Of a stretch of DNA of 21,151 nt, positions 1 to 7,559 are shown one piece after another. The notes under the pieces were generated by a model. The model made no database searches, was not told the DNA's origin, and was given only the letters and a program-made list of their open reading frames with translations. How positions within the stretch are numbered: the first letter of the stretch is position 1; each line of letters opens with the position of its first letter. A program made the translations under genes and the position numbers. The stretch lies in the IMG/VR virus record IMGVR_UViG_3300007344_000316, positions 1 through 21,151 of that record; one strand, 5' to 3'. The stretch comes from a virus.

Positions 1-58
1 ACATTTCTTTTATTTTCTTTAAAGTACCTGCCTGAAATCTTGCAGAAGAAAATTGGAT

Positions 59-153
59 ACTTAGTCCTCTTAACTAAGTTAATACAACTGTTATCTATCA
101 TAGTATTATTAAATAAGGATTATAAACTAAGTTTAGTAACTAAGTTACGTAAC
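59..153. promoter_or_regulatory. Palindrome cluster upstream of the late genes
   Basis: This 227-base non-coding leader contains repeated odd-centred palindromes built on AACTAAGTT. Copies are TTAACTAAGTTAA at 70-82, AAACTAAGTTT at 124-134 and GTAACTAAGTTAC at 136-148. The last runs into a second perfect palindrome, GTTACGTAAC (144-153). An inverted half copy, ACTTAGT (59-65), could pair with ACTAAGT at 73-79. Three exact 9-mers within 75 bases ahead of a one-directional gene block suggest binding sites for a dimeric regulator, but no regulator gene is visible here. Simple AT-rich chance repeats are the alternative, and related 8-mers do occur inside genes. Confidence 0.45.
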
Positions 154-227
154 TATAAGACGAAGTTAATGTATTTTTTTTTAAAAGTAAAGTCTTGTTG
201 AAAACTTTTTTTTAACTTTATACTGTA

Positions 228-470
228 ATGGAACGATTAGGAGATGACGTTTATGGTCAAACATACTTTAGTGTAGATTTTTTTACCCTGTTAGATGTAC
301 AGGATGATGAAGCTGTAAGACTAAAGCGTATGAATATAGATGTAGTTTATTACGAAATATCTGTGTATGAGCATGATGACACGTTGATATTTTACTTACA
401 TTTGTACTTTAAACCCAACCCTATTCGGCTGTTGTCGTATAAGGAAGTATTTGGAAATATTAACTATTAA
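228..470 (+). CDS. Hypothetical 80-aa protein
   Basis: This is the first gene of the block, and I do not recognise it. It encodes an acidic to neutral 80-residue protein rich in Asp, Tyr and Phe, with a middle part (about residues 36-62) that alternates hydrophobic and polar residues as a small beta-rich fold would. It has no signal peptide, membrane segment or cysteine motif. It differs from the lysine-rich proteins that follow and ends 12 bases before the next start. The ATG at 228 is preceded by a T-rich stretch without a clear ribosome binding site; a shorter start near residue 35 is possible but would remove much of the fold. Confidence 0.6.
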   Translation: MERLGDDVYGQTYFSVDFFTLLDVQDDEAVRLKRMNIDVVYYEISVYEHDDTLIFYLHLYFKPNPIRLLSYKEVFGNINY

Positions 471-482
471 ATAAAGATTGAC

Positions 483-665
483 ATGGAAAATCCAAAATCA
501 TTATCAGCATCTAAAGGTAACATTTTATCAGGTGCAAAGAAAGATGGGAGTAGCATACACCCTTCAAGTGCTAAACCATCAAGTTCAGGAAACTTGTATC
601 AGTACGTTCCAAAAAACGCTATTGATAAGCAAGACGTTAAATCTCACGGTAAATACGGTATTTAA
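483..665 (+). CDS. Small Ser/Lys-rich hypothetical protein, 60 aa
   Basis: This is a short soluble protein rich in Ser, Lys, Gly and Asn, without predicted membrane or catalytic features. Its end, KSHGKYGI, carries the Lys-Tyr-Gly element that recurs in the next small proteins, which supports this reading frame over an overlapping frame at 478-669. It stops exactly where the next gene starts (TAA then GTG), which also fits a compact operon. The low-complexity composition suggests a largely disordered peptide. A minor virion component or DNA-associated peptide is possible, but this is inference from composition and neighbours only. Confidence 0.55.
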   Translation: MENPKSLSASKGNILSGAKKDGSSIHPSSAKPSSSGNLYQYVPKNAIDKQDVKSHGKYGI

Positions 666-1187
666 GTGAGACAACTTTTTAGCATAGAAATGGATGGGGA
701 TGTGAAGTTGCAAGACGACACATTCCTACTCATACCTGAACTTAGGACTTTATATGAAAAACACGGTTCTAAGTACATCAGGTATGTAATCCTTATGTGC
801 GACTATAAATCTCCATACAGACAGCTTATCTTAACTAACAGGGAAAGAGAAGTCTGTTTTGACGTATGGGGGGAAGAAAAAGAAAAAGTAAAACATTTAG
901 ACTCTGAGCTTGTAATTAAAGCAAAAGAAAAATATAAGAAGCTTCAGTACGACCCAACTGTAGAACAATACTTAGTATATACTGAAAAGATATCTGAGTA
1001 CAATCAATTTCTAAGAGAGATGCCTATCGCTAAAGATAACGCAGAAATGCTTAGTAGGGTCATGAAAGCTGTAAAAGATATTACAGAAGCACGAGAAGAA
1101 TTAAAAGACCTCATCTTAAAGAAAGAAGAAGAATCTAAAATGATGGGTGGTGGAGAAGCTTCATTGTTAGAAGAAATGTTAGGATAA
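666..1187 (+). CDS. Hypothetical 173-aa helical protein near the terminase
   Basis: I do not recognise this protein. The first 70 residues look like a mixed fold (hydrophobic stretch RYVILMCDY near residue 40). The rest is strongly helical and charged, with probable coiled coil from about residue 75 to 160 and a Gly-rich end (MMGGGEASLLEEMLG). The start chosen is GTG at 666, directly after the previous stop; an ATG at 690 would shorten it by eight residues. It overlaps the next gene by one base (TAATGA). Its place four genes upstream of the large terminase and its helical make-up would fit a small terminase subunit, but no DNA-binding helix-turn-helix is evident, so this is only a candidate. 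Confidence 0.65.
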   Translation: MRQLFSIEMDGDVKLQDDTFLLIPELRTLYEKHGSKYIRYVILMCDYKSPYRQLILTNREREVCFDVWGEEKEKVKHLDSELVIKAKEKYKKLQYDPTVEQYLVYTEKISEYNQFLREMPIAKDNAEMLSRVMKAVKDITEAREELKDLILKKEEESKMMGGGEASLLEEMLG

Positions 1188-1348
1188 TGAAAACAACACA
1201 AAGTTTAAATAAACCTGAGATATCTAAAGACTTGATTAAGTCTAAGCCACAATATTCTACGTCAAAGAAAAAGAAAAAACATCGTAAGCAAAAGACAGGT
1301 GTTACTGCACCTTACGGTACTTACGGAACAATATCTGAATACTATTAA
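1187..1348 (+). CDS. Lysine-rich microprotein, 53 aa
   Basis: This very small gene begins at an ATG that overlaps the previous stop by one base (TAATGA), indicating coupled translation. The product is highly basic in the middle, with a Lys/His/Arg run at about residues 27-36 (SKKKKKHRKQK). It ends in a Gly/Tyr segment, APYGTYGTISEYY. No fold is recognisable; it is probably disordered and could bind nucleic acid by charge. The overlap, the absence of any other good frame across 1187-1348 and the family-like Tyr-Gly tail support it as a real gene. Confidence 0.55.
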   Translation: MKTTQSLNKPEISKDLIKSKPQYSTSKKKKKHRKQKTGVTAPYGTYGTISEYY

Positions 1349-1358
1349 ATTAAATAAT

Positions 1359-1601
1359 ATGAAACCAAATCAGAAAACTGAAAAAGGAGTTACCATAGTA
1401 TCTGACTATAGTGGTAATAAAGTTAAGTACGGTAAGGTAAAAGCTGAAGGTAAACCAATGTCAACTTACGATAAAGCTATGGAAGCTATGAAAGTTCCAA
1501 GCACTAAGGTTGAGAATACTGTAAAGAAATCAGCTAAACCTGTTACTAAAACAAATACAGGTGGTAAGTACGGAAGTAAAAACTCACGCAAAAGAAATTA
1601 A
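1359..1601 (+). CDS. Basic Gly/Lys-rich small protein, 80 aa
   Basis: I chose the ATG at 1359 rather than one at 1299. The earlier start would overlap the preceding gene by 50 bases and add a 20-residue piece of different composition, and 1359 follows an A-rich leader. The protein is lysine-rich: an N-terminal part with possible strands (GVTIVSDYSGNKVKYGKV), a central helix-like part (TYDKAMEAMK) and a basic tail GGKYGSKNSRKRN. That tail is close to GGMLGSKNKTKHRG in the next protein, suggesting duplication or a shared functional peptide. The next gene begins two bases after its stop. Function unknown; possibly a DNA-associated or packaged virion peptide. Confidence 0.6.
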   Translation: MKPNQKTEKGVTIVSDYSGNKVKYGKVKAEGKPMSTYDKAMEAMKVPSTKVENTVKKSAKPVTKTNTGGKYGSKNSRKRN

Positions 1602-1603
1602 TT

Positions 1604-1888
1604 ATGGGATTATTTGACAAAAGAGTTATGACTGACGATGATATGTCATCAGCTCAATTTAAGGGAGAAGATAAAAAGTTCTATAAGAAAAAGAAAAAGT
1701 CTTTTAAAAGCCAAGGTATGGATAACCGTACTGCTAAACGTATGGCAGGAGAAGACCAAGAAGATACTACAATCACTTATGGATACGGTGGTAAAATCAA
1801 ATATAAAAACGGTGGTATGCTTGGTTCTAAAAACAAGACTAAGCACAGAGGTAAGACTACCAATGGTGGTTACGGAAACGGAATGTAG
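1604..1888 (+). CDS. Basic protein with Gly-Gly motifs, 94 aa
   Basis: The N-terminal half is charged and probably helical, with a Lys run at residues 28-33. The C-terminal half is a Gly/Tyr/Lys sequence with three Gly-Gly elements: YGYGGKIKY, KNGGMLGSKN and TNGGYGNGM. No enzyme motif, cysteine or membrane segment is present. It is the only gene of the block that clearly ends with TAG; reading through would add only a few codons before another TAG, so this is an ordinary stop. The Gly-Gly-Lys/Met pattern recurs in the next protein and in the giant virion protein at the window end. Function unknown. Confidence 0.6.
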   Translation: MGLFDKRVMTDDDMSSAQFKGEDKKFYKKKKKSFKSQGMDNRTAKRMAGEDQEDTTITYGYGGKIKYKNGGMLGSKNKTKHRGKTTNGGYGNGM

Positions 1889-1890
1889 TC

Positions 1891-2343
1891 ATGGGATATG
1901 TAGGATTTAAAAAACTCGCACAGCAAGTAGGCTCTAAAAAGTTAGCAGCGTATATTGGTCGTAAGAAGTACGGTAAAAAGAAATTCCAAGAAGCTGCTGC
2001 TAAAGGCAAGAAGATGGAAGGAATGAAGCCAAAGAAGTATGCTGAAGGTGGTAAGTTTAAATCCCCTGCTTGGACACGTAAAGAAGGACAAAACCCTAAA
2101 GGTGGCTTAAACGCTAAAGGTAGAGCATCTGCAAAAGCAGAAGGTAGTAACCTTAAAGCTCCTGTTAAATCAGGTACTAATCCTCGTAGAGTTTCATTTG
2201 CTGCAAGATTTGGTGGAATGAAAGGAGCTATGAAAGACTCTAAAGGAAAACCGACTCGTAAAGCTTTAGCTCTTAGAGCGTGGGGGTTTAGAAGTCCTGA
2301 ATCTGCAACAGCGTTTGCTAATAGACATAAAAAAAGTAAGTAA
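1891..2343 (+). CDS. Basic phage protein, DUF6321-like
   Basis: This is a strongly basic 150-aa protein. The N-terminal part (residues 1-35) contains AAYIGRKKYGKKKF, a module I recall from other environmental phage proteins. Residues 46-54 carry the element KKYAEGGKF. Residues 55-148 resemble a small phage family I recall as DUF6321: SPAWTRKEGQNPKGGLNAKG, then PRRVSFAARFGGMKG, then KGKPTRKALALRAWGF, then a helix ending in KKSK. That family has no firm function; its charge suggests nucleic acid contact. The stop overlaps the terminase start by one base (TAATG), so the two are probably translated together. This is the best recognised of the small basic genes. The family name is from memory. Confidence 0.7.
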   Translation: MGYVGFKKLAQQVGSKKLAAYIGRKKYGKKKFQEAAAKGKKMEGMKPKKYAEGGKFKSPAWTRKEGQNPKGGLNAKGRASAKAEGSNLKAPVKSGTNPRRVSFAARFGGMKGAMKDSKGKPTRKALALRAWGFRSPESATAFANRHKKSK

Positions 2344-4217
2344 TGTTAAAGTATAGTCCTGTCATAAGAGATGGTATTCCAAACCTAAAGAAAGGTTCTA
2401 AAGAATATTTAAACTATTGGTCAACTCAAATAGACAGGTGTAAGAATGGATATAAACCATCAGGTGGTGTGCATATCACAGGTGCATATTACTTTTATTT
2501 AAACTTTTGCAAAATCCTTGCAAGAGATGAAAACACAAACAGAAAAAAATTACAAGCTCCTTGGTACAGAGACCTTGACCATGAATATTTTGATAAGGTC
2601 TATGATTGTAAAGACAAAGGGAGAGGTCTCATTGTACTAAAAGCAAGGGATAAAGGATTCTCGTATATGAATGCTAACTTAGCTTTATATGAATGGACAT
2701 TCTTTGCAAATAACGAAATAGGTGTAGGAGCAGCTACTCCTTCCTATGTAAGCTCTGTAAGAACTAAAATCCTAAACAGTTGGAACAAGTTACCACCTGA
2801 ATTAAGAATCAGAAAAGATTTAAAGGATAATGATGTTATAATGCAGTCAGGTTATCGTATTAAAGAAAACGGTACTTGGGTAGAGAAAGGATTAAAATCT
2901 ATATTACATTACAGATGTATGGATAACCCTGACGCTTTCAGGGGGGAGCGTTTAGGTATGATGATATTTGAAGAAGCAGGAGAGATGAAACAACTCATTC
3001 GTGCTTATATATCTTCCGAACCATGTTTCAAAGATGGTGCTGTACAGTTTGGTGTTCCTGTTATAGGGGGTACTTCCAACGTAATGAATAAAGCAGATGA
3101 CTTCATGAAGATGTGGTATGAACATGAAACATACAATCTTGAACAATTCTTTATTCCTGCATCAAAAGCATTATATGGTTTTTGGAACGCAAAGACAGGA
3201 AAGTCAGATGAACCTGCAGCAAGACAACACTTTGAGGAACGTAGAAAAAAACTACGCTCAAGTAAAGATAAATCTGCTTATTACCTTCACTTACAAGAAT
3301 ACCCATTAGAGCCTGAAGATGCTTTCATGCAATCTAATAAGTCTCCGTTTGATTTAGAGAAGCTAAATGGACAAATAGGTAACATACTTTCAAGTACAAA
3401 AATGCAAGGTATGATACAAAGAGGTAGGCTTGTTTGGAAAAATAGAAGTAAATTTGAAGTTGAATTTCATCTTGACCATGATGGAGATGTACTAATTTTA
3501 GAACACCCAAGAAAGGACATTTTGAATTTAGATATAGGTGCAGTAGATAGTTATTATCAAACAGAAGCACCAAGCTCTGACTCTAAAGGTTGTGCTATAA
3601 TCTTTCGTAGATGGCACGATAAAATAGAAACAGAGACAAACTTACCAATAGCTATGTACGTAGATAGACCGTACACAAAAGATATTTGGTATGAAAATAA
3701 TTTAAAACTCGCTGCGTATTACAATGCAAAGCTATTAGTCGAATACACAGATGAAATGTTTTTTGATTATTTTGTAAAACAGAAAGCTACTAAGTTTCTA
3801 AAAGAGAGACCACTCTCTGCAGATGCTCCTTGGGGTAGAGTAGCTAATAAGTTTGGTGTACACATGAAATCTTATCAAAAGAATCTTTTGGTAGAGTACA
3901 TTGATGAGTATATCAAAAAAAATGTAGAAGGTATTTACTTCCTTGAGCTGTTAAAGGACTTAGCAGACTTTGGGATAAGAAATACCGATTTAGCAATGGC
4001 ATTTGGTATTGTGCTAATACATGATTCCGATAATGCTAATTTAAGAATTATGAACGCAGATGAAAAAACTGAAAAAGACAGTTACTTTTTACCCACTTAC
4101 GAAATGGGTTCAGATGGTATCATGCGTGTAAATAATAATAGAAATAAGGGTTATAATTCAAAGAAGTATGACCCATTAGGTTTAGGAATTAATAAAGGAT
4201 TATTAGGTAATTTATAA
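2343..4217 (+). CDS. terL: Terminase large subunit (DNA-packaging motor)
   Basis: This protein cuts concatemeric phage DNA and pumps it into the prohead through the portal. The N-terminal ATPase half shows a variant Walker A, KARDKGFS (residues 100-107), a Walker B with catalytic acid, MMIFEEAGE (206-214), and a coupling motif IGGTSN (241-246). The common linker motif EYPLEPEDAF follows at 319-328. The C-terminal RNase H-like nuclease half has three acidic sites: NLDIG (Asp397), LLVEYTD (Glu467/Asp470) and NTDLAMAFG (Asp549). The length of 624 residues suits a complete fused motor. A Gly/Asn-rich tail ends in GINKGLLGNL. It overlaps both neighbours by one base. No clear small subunit is recognisable. 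Confidence 0.93.
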   Translation: MLKYSPVIRDGIPNLKKGSKEYLNYWSTQIDRCKNGYKPSGGVHITGAYYFYLNFCKILARDENTNRKKLQAPWYRDLDHEYFDKVYDCKDKGRGLIVLKARDKGFSYMNANLALYEWTFFANNEIGVGAATPSYVSSVRTKILNSWNKLPPELRIRKDLKDNDVIMQSGYRIKENGTWVEKGLKSILHYRCMDNPDAFRGERLGMMIFEEAGEMKQLIRAYISSEPCFKDGAVQFGVPVIGGTSNVMNKADDFMKMWYEHETYNLEQFFIPASKALYGFWNAKTGKSDEPAARQHFEERRKKLRSSKDKSAYYLHLQEYPLEPEDAFMQSNKSPFDLEKLNGQIGNILSSTKMQGMIQRGRLVWKNRSKFEVEFHLDHDGDVLILEHPRKDILNLDIGAVDSYYQTEAPSSDSKGCAIIFRRWHDKIETETNLPIAMYVDRPYTKDIWYENNLKLAAYYNAKLLVEYTDEMFFDYFVKQKATKFLKERPLSADAPWGRVANKFGVHMKSYQKNLLVEYIDEYIKKNVEGIYFLELLKDLADFGIRNTDLAMAFGIVLIHDSDNANLRIMNADEKTEKDSYFLPTYEMGSDGIMRVNNNRNKGYNSKKYDPLGLGINKGLLGNL

Positions 4218-6502
4218 TGGCAAAGTCAGAAGGTATATTTCCAAAGCAAAACATTCCTGATTCATTGAAGACAAAGGAATGGTGTAAAGACAACATCTTA
4301 GCTATGTTGGCTTATCAGAACTACACAACCAAGTTTAATCGTGAAAGAAAAAAAGATTATGAGAACTATTTACTCTACAATGGAGTATTTGACACTAAGC
4401 AGTTTGAATATGTCACTAATACTTATGGTATATCCTCTCCTGCAAGGTTGGTTAATCATCCAATTATTGCTCCTAAAGTTGATTTATTGGTTGGAGAATT
4501 TATGTCTCAACCTATGGACTTCATGGTCGAAGCAGTTAACGAAGAAGCTATCAACCAAAAATTGGATAGAAAGGTATCGTTGGTTGCCGAGAAAGTATTA
4601 AGAGGTTTACGTAAAGAGTTATCAGAAGAACTTGGTGTTCAGTTTGAGGATGAAGATATGGGTATTGAGATACCTGACGATATTGACAAGTTCCTAAAAC
4701 TAAATGGTCGTATGCAGGTAGAACAACTTGTATTTGTTGGTCTTAGACACTTAATAGAAAAATACAGGCTACAACACTTATTCAAGCAAGGTTTGTACGA
4801 CTTATGTATTACTTCTAAAGAATTTTACCATTGCTCAATTAAGAATGGAGACCCACACGCACGTAGAGTTGACCCTCGTTCATTGATATGGGATATTAAC
4901 TCTGATACAGAAAACTTACAAGACGCATCATGGGTAGCAGAAGAAAGATTCTTATCAATAAACGAAATTCTTGATGAGTATGGAGATATGCTTACGCAAG
5001 AGCAAGTAATCAAGATAGAGGAAATGAGGTATCAAGGACAAGATACTTTACAAAGATATAACAAGCCTTATCAATGGTACTACAAAGATGACCACTTAAC
5101 ACCATTAAGAATTAGATGTGTCGTAGGTGTATGGAAGTCTATTAAAACATTAAATGTTAAAGTCAGTCCTAATAAATACGACCCAAGCCTTCCTTTTAAA
5201 AAGATTCTCCCTGAGAATTACAAACCTAAGAAAGGAGAAAAGATAGAAAAGAAATCGTTTACGCATATATGGACAGCTACAATGATTGGTCATGATATTA
5301 TTGTTGATGCAAGACCATTACCAAATCAAATAAGAAGAGAAACTAATTACTCTGAAGCTCCATTACCATACGTAGGGATTATTAAAAATAACATTGACAG
5401 TATTACATTATCTATTGTAGATAGCTTAAAGAACATTCAGTTGTTATACAATATAGTAATGTATCACATAGAGTTATCACTCGCAAGGAGTGGTGGTAAA
5501 GCAGTAGTATATGATACATCTCAAAAACCTAACGGATTATCGTTAGATGATGTATTCTATCATGCTAAGAACTCAGGGGTTATTCCTATTAACACAAAGC
5601 AAGAAGGTAATCAAGTAGGTGGGTTTAACCAATTCCAACAGATTGACTTTACATTATCAAATTCTGTACAGCAACTAATTAATTTAAAAATTATGTTAGA
5701 AGCTACAGCAGAACAATTAACAGGTATTAGTAGAGCAAGAGAAGGGTTTACTAAATCAGATGCTGTAGGTGTTAACGAAAGAAGTGTGATGCAATCATCA
5801 TTAATTACTCAACCATTAATTGCTAACCATGTTAGAGTAATGGATATGGTAATGAACCAACTTGGAGATTTAATGAAAATTGCTTGGGCAGATGGAACTA
5901 AAGTAGTTCACTTTATGGGAGAAGCAGGAGCACAGATGATGAAGATGATTGGAGATTTTAAAAACTTTGATTATTCAATATTTGTAAAAAACTCTTCTAA
6001 AGACAGAAAAGACAAAGAAAAGATAGAAGCTCTTGGTACACAAATATTATCAGGTGCAGGTGCAGAAGGATTCTTACAAATGCTTAAAGTATTAAACGCA
6101 TACAATGCAAAAGATGCAGAGACAATCTTAGAGCAAGGTTTAGAAAAAATCCAAGAGTCACAAAAAGCACAGCAAGAGCAAATGGCTCAAGCACAACAGG
6201 CACAAGCTGAAGCTACTCAACAACAGACTCAAGCACAAATGCAAATGAAACAGATGGAACTTCAAACTAAAGTTCAAATTGCAGAGATTGATGCTAACGC
6301 TATTCTTGAATCTACTCGTATGAAAATTGAGGGTGGACAAGAAACTCAAGACTACAGACAGAAACATGATGCTAATATGGCAATGCTTCAAGCTGAAAAC
6401 GAATTGGGTAAAAAACGAGCTGAAAAAGATATGCAACCTGTTGAAGAGCAACAACTAACAGAGAATAAAAAAGGAGAGAAAGAACAAAATAATAAAAATT
6501 AA
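4217..6502 (+). CDS. Portal protein
   Basis: The portal is the dodecameric ring at the capsid vertex through which DNA enters and leaves; it docks the terminase and later the tail connector. At 761 residues it is long, as in crAss-like and related short-tailed phages. Features include ARRVDPRSLIWD near residue 215, a core with LPYVGIIKNN and two long helices around residues 395-430 and 480-520, and an AEQLTGISRAREG segment typical of the portal stem and wing. The last ~125 residues are Gln/Ala/Met-rich and probably coiled coil, a likely barrel facing the capsid interior. The ATG overlaps the terminase stop by one base. Position between terminase and capsid genes supports the call. Confidence 0.88.
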   Translation: MAKSEGIFPKQNIPDSLKTKEWCKDNILAMLAYQNYTTKFNRERKKDYENYLLYNGVFDTKQFEYVTNTYGISSPARLVNHPIIAPKVDLLVGEFMSQPMDFMVEAVNEEAINQKLDRKVSLVAEKVLRGLRKELSEELGVQFEDEDMGIEIPDDIDKFLKLNGRMQVEQLVFVGLRHLIEKYRLQHLFKQGLYDLCITSKEFYHCSIKNGDPHARRVDPRSLIWDINSDTENLQDASWVAEERFLSINEILDEYGDMLTQEQVIKIEEMRYQGQDTLQRYNKPYQWYYKDDHLTPLRIRCVVGVWKSIKTLNVKVSPNKYDPSLPFKKILPENYKPKKGEKIEKKSFTHIWTATMIGHDIIVDARPLPNQIRRETNYSEAPLPYVGIIKNNIDSITLSIVDSLKNIQLLYNIVMYHIELSLARSGGKAVVYDTSQKPNGLSLDDVFYHAKNSGVIPINTKQEGNQVGGFNQFQQIDFTLSNSVQQLINLKIMLEATAEQLTGISRAREGFTKSDAVGVNERSVMQSSLITQPLIANHVRVMDMVMNQLGDLMKIAWADGTKVVHFMGEAGAQMMKMIGDFKNFDYSIFVKNSSKDRKDKEKIEALGTQILSGAGAEGFLQMLKVLNAYNAKDAETILEQGLEKIQESQKAQQEQMAQAQQAQAEATQQQTQAQMQMKQMELQTKVQIAEIDANAILESTRMKIEGGQETQDYRQKHDANMAMLQAENELGKKRAEKDMQPVEEQQLTENKKGEKEQNNKN

Positions 6503-6505
6503 TTT

Positions 6506-6513
6506 TATATTTG
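6506..6513 (+). promoter_or_regulatory. Weak candidate Bacteroidota -7 box
   Basis: TATATTTG matches the Bacteroidota -7 consensus TAnnTTTG and lies 17 bases before the scaffold start, in the 28-base gap after the portal gene. No TTG is found at the usual 17-23 base spacing upstream, so this may be a chance match in AT-rich DNA. Confidence 0.25.
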
Positions 6514-6530
6514 TAAAGTAAGTTAAAGTT

Positions 6531-7526
6531 ATGGATAAAGAGAACAACACATTTGAAAGCGAAGAAACGTCAACATTGGCTCAAGAATTTGATTCTAAAG
6601 CCTTTATAGATTCAGATTTAGAACCTGAGACTGAAAGTGACGTAAACGATGTTGAAGATACAACAACTGATACTGTTACTACAGAAACAGAAGCAGAAGC
6701 AGAAACAGAAGAATCAGATGATTCAGATTGGGCAGACTACGGTACTCCTGATACTCCTGAGATTCCTGATACTACTGATGATACTTCAGATGCTACTGAT
6801 GAGTCAGAAGAAACTGTTTCAGAAAAAGAAGGTTGGCAAGATATAGCAGAAGCTATTGGTATTAATGCTGATGATTATGATACATTCATCGAAACATTAA
6901 AAGGTCAACAAGATTTAGCTGCTAAAGGAGCAACTAATGAAAAGATTTTAGGTTTAAACAAACTTGTATCATTGGATGATGAAACTTTAATGAGAGAAGA
7001 ACTAAACGCAAGAGGTTTTTCTCCTGACGAAGTGGAAGATGAAATTGATATAATGATTGAAAATAATACGATTCGTAGTGAAGCACGAAGAGTGAGAAAA
7101 GATTTGGAAGGTGTTATTTCTAATGAAAAACAGCGTATAGCGACACAATCTACAGAAATTGATGCAACGCAACAAGAGGAGATTGAAGCTGCTGCTGCCG
7201 AACTTAGAGATTATATGTCAAAGACTACTGAAATGTTTGGAGGTAGAATTAACACAAAACAAAGAGAACAACACTCAGCGTACATTACATCAGGAACGTT
7301 CTTTGATGAGATTAGTCAATCTGCTGAAACAATGGCACAAGCTGCTTGGTTATGGAAATATAAAGACCATATCATTAACGGACAAAAAAGTGCAGGAGTT
7401 GAAAAAGGAAAGGCTTCAATCTTAGATAAGATGCAAAACCCTGAGCCTACGAGGAGAACGTCTATCCCTGACCCTGAAACAGGAGATTTTAATCCTAACA
7501 GGTTCATGGATTCAGACCAAATGTAA
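6531..7526 (+). CDS. Probable capsid scaffolding protein
   Basis: This 331-aa protein lies between portal and major capsid genes, the classic place for a scaffold. Residues 1-100 are extremely acidic and low in complexity (Glu/Asp/Thr, with repeats such as TPDTPEIPDTTDDTSD). Residues 100-180 look like short helices. Residues 181-235 form a probable coiled coil, and the C-terminal 60 residues hold a basic patch (EPTRRTS) and end in Pro/Asp-rich sequence, as in scaffolds whose C-terminus binds the shell. No Ser/His/Asp protease motif is visible, and no separate prohead protease gene is seen in the window. The call rests on position and composition, not on sequence similarity. Confidence 0.6.
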   Translation: MDKENNTFESEETSTLAQEFDSKAFIDSDLEPETESDVNDVEDTTTDTVTTETEAEAETEESDDSDWADYGTPDTPEIPDTTDDTSDATDESEETVSEKEGWQDIAEAIGINADDYDTFIETLKGQQDLAAKGATNEKILGLNKLVSLDDETLMREELNARGFSPDEVEDEIDIMIENNTIRSEARRVRKDLEGVISNEKQRIATQSTEIDATQQEEIEAAAAELRDYMSKTTEMFGGRINTKQREQHSAYITSGTFFDEISQSAETMAQAAWLWKYKDHIINGQKSAGVEKGKASILDKMQNPEPTRRTSIPDPETGDFNPNRFMDSDQM

Positions 7527-7537
7527 AATATTAAAAA

Positions 7538-7559
7538 TTAAAATTTAAAAAGAAAGAAA
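7538..7559 (+). promoter_or_regulatory. A-rich translation leader of the capsid gene
   Basis: TTAAAATTTAAAAAG followed by AAAGAAA leads straight into the capsid ATG. It has no Shine-Dalgarno, in keeping with Bacteroidota A-rich leaders. A nearly identical leader precedes the 250-aa gene at 10486. Confidence 0.4.

Noticed and set aside
198-224. Sigma70-like promoter TTGAAA with TATACT
   Set aside because: The spacer is only 15 bases, the start would fall inside the first gene's ATG, and the apparent host uses another consensus.
478-669. Overlapping 63-aa frame in the second gene
   Set aside because: Its composition is unlike the neighbours, it overruns the next start, and the frame at 483-665 ends exactly at the next gene and carries the shared KYG tail.
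1299-1358. N-terminal extension of the 80-aa gene
   Set aside because: It overlaps the preceding 53-aa gene by 50 bases and has a different composition; the ATG at 1359 follows an A-rich leader.
1886-1888. TAG stop possibly recoded, as in some crAss-like phages
   Set aside because: Reading through reaches another TAG after a few codons, other genes end in TAA, and no in-frame TAG interrupts the large genes.
6675-6800. Short tandem repeats (acagaagc-like, gatactcct-like) in the scaffold gene
   Set aside because: These are codon-level low complexity of an acidic coding region, not a separate repeat element; the frame is intact.
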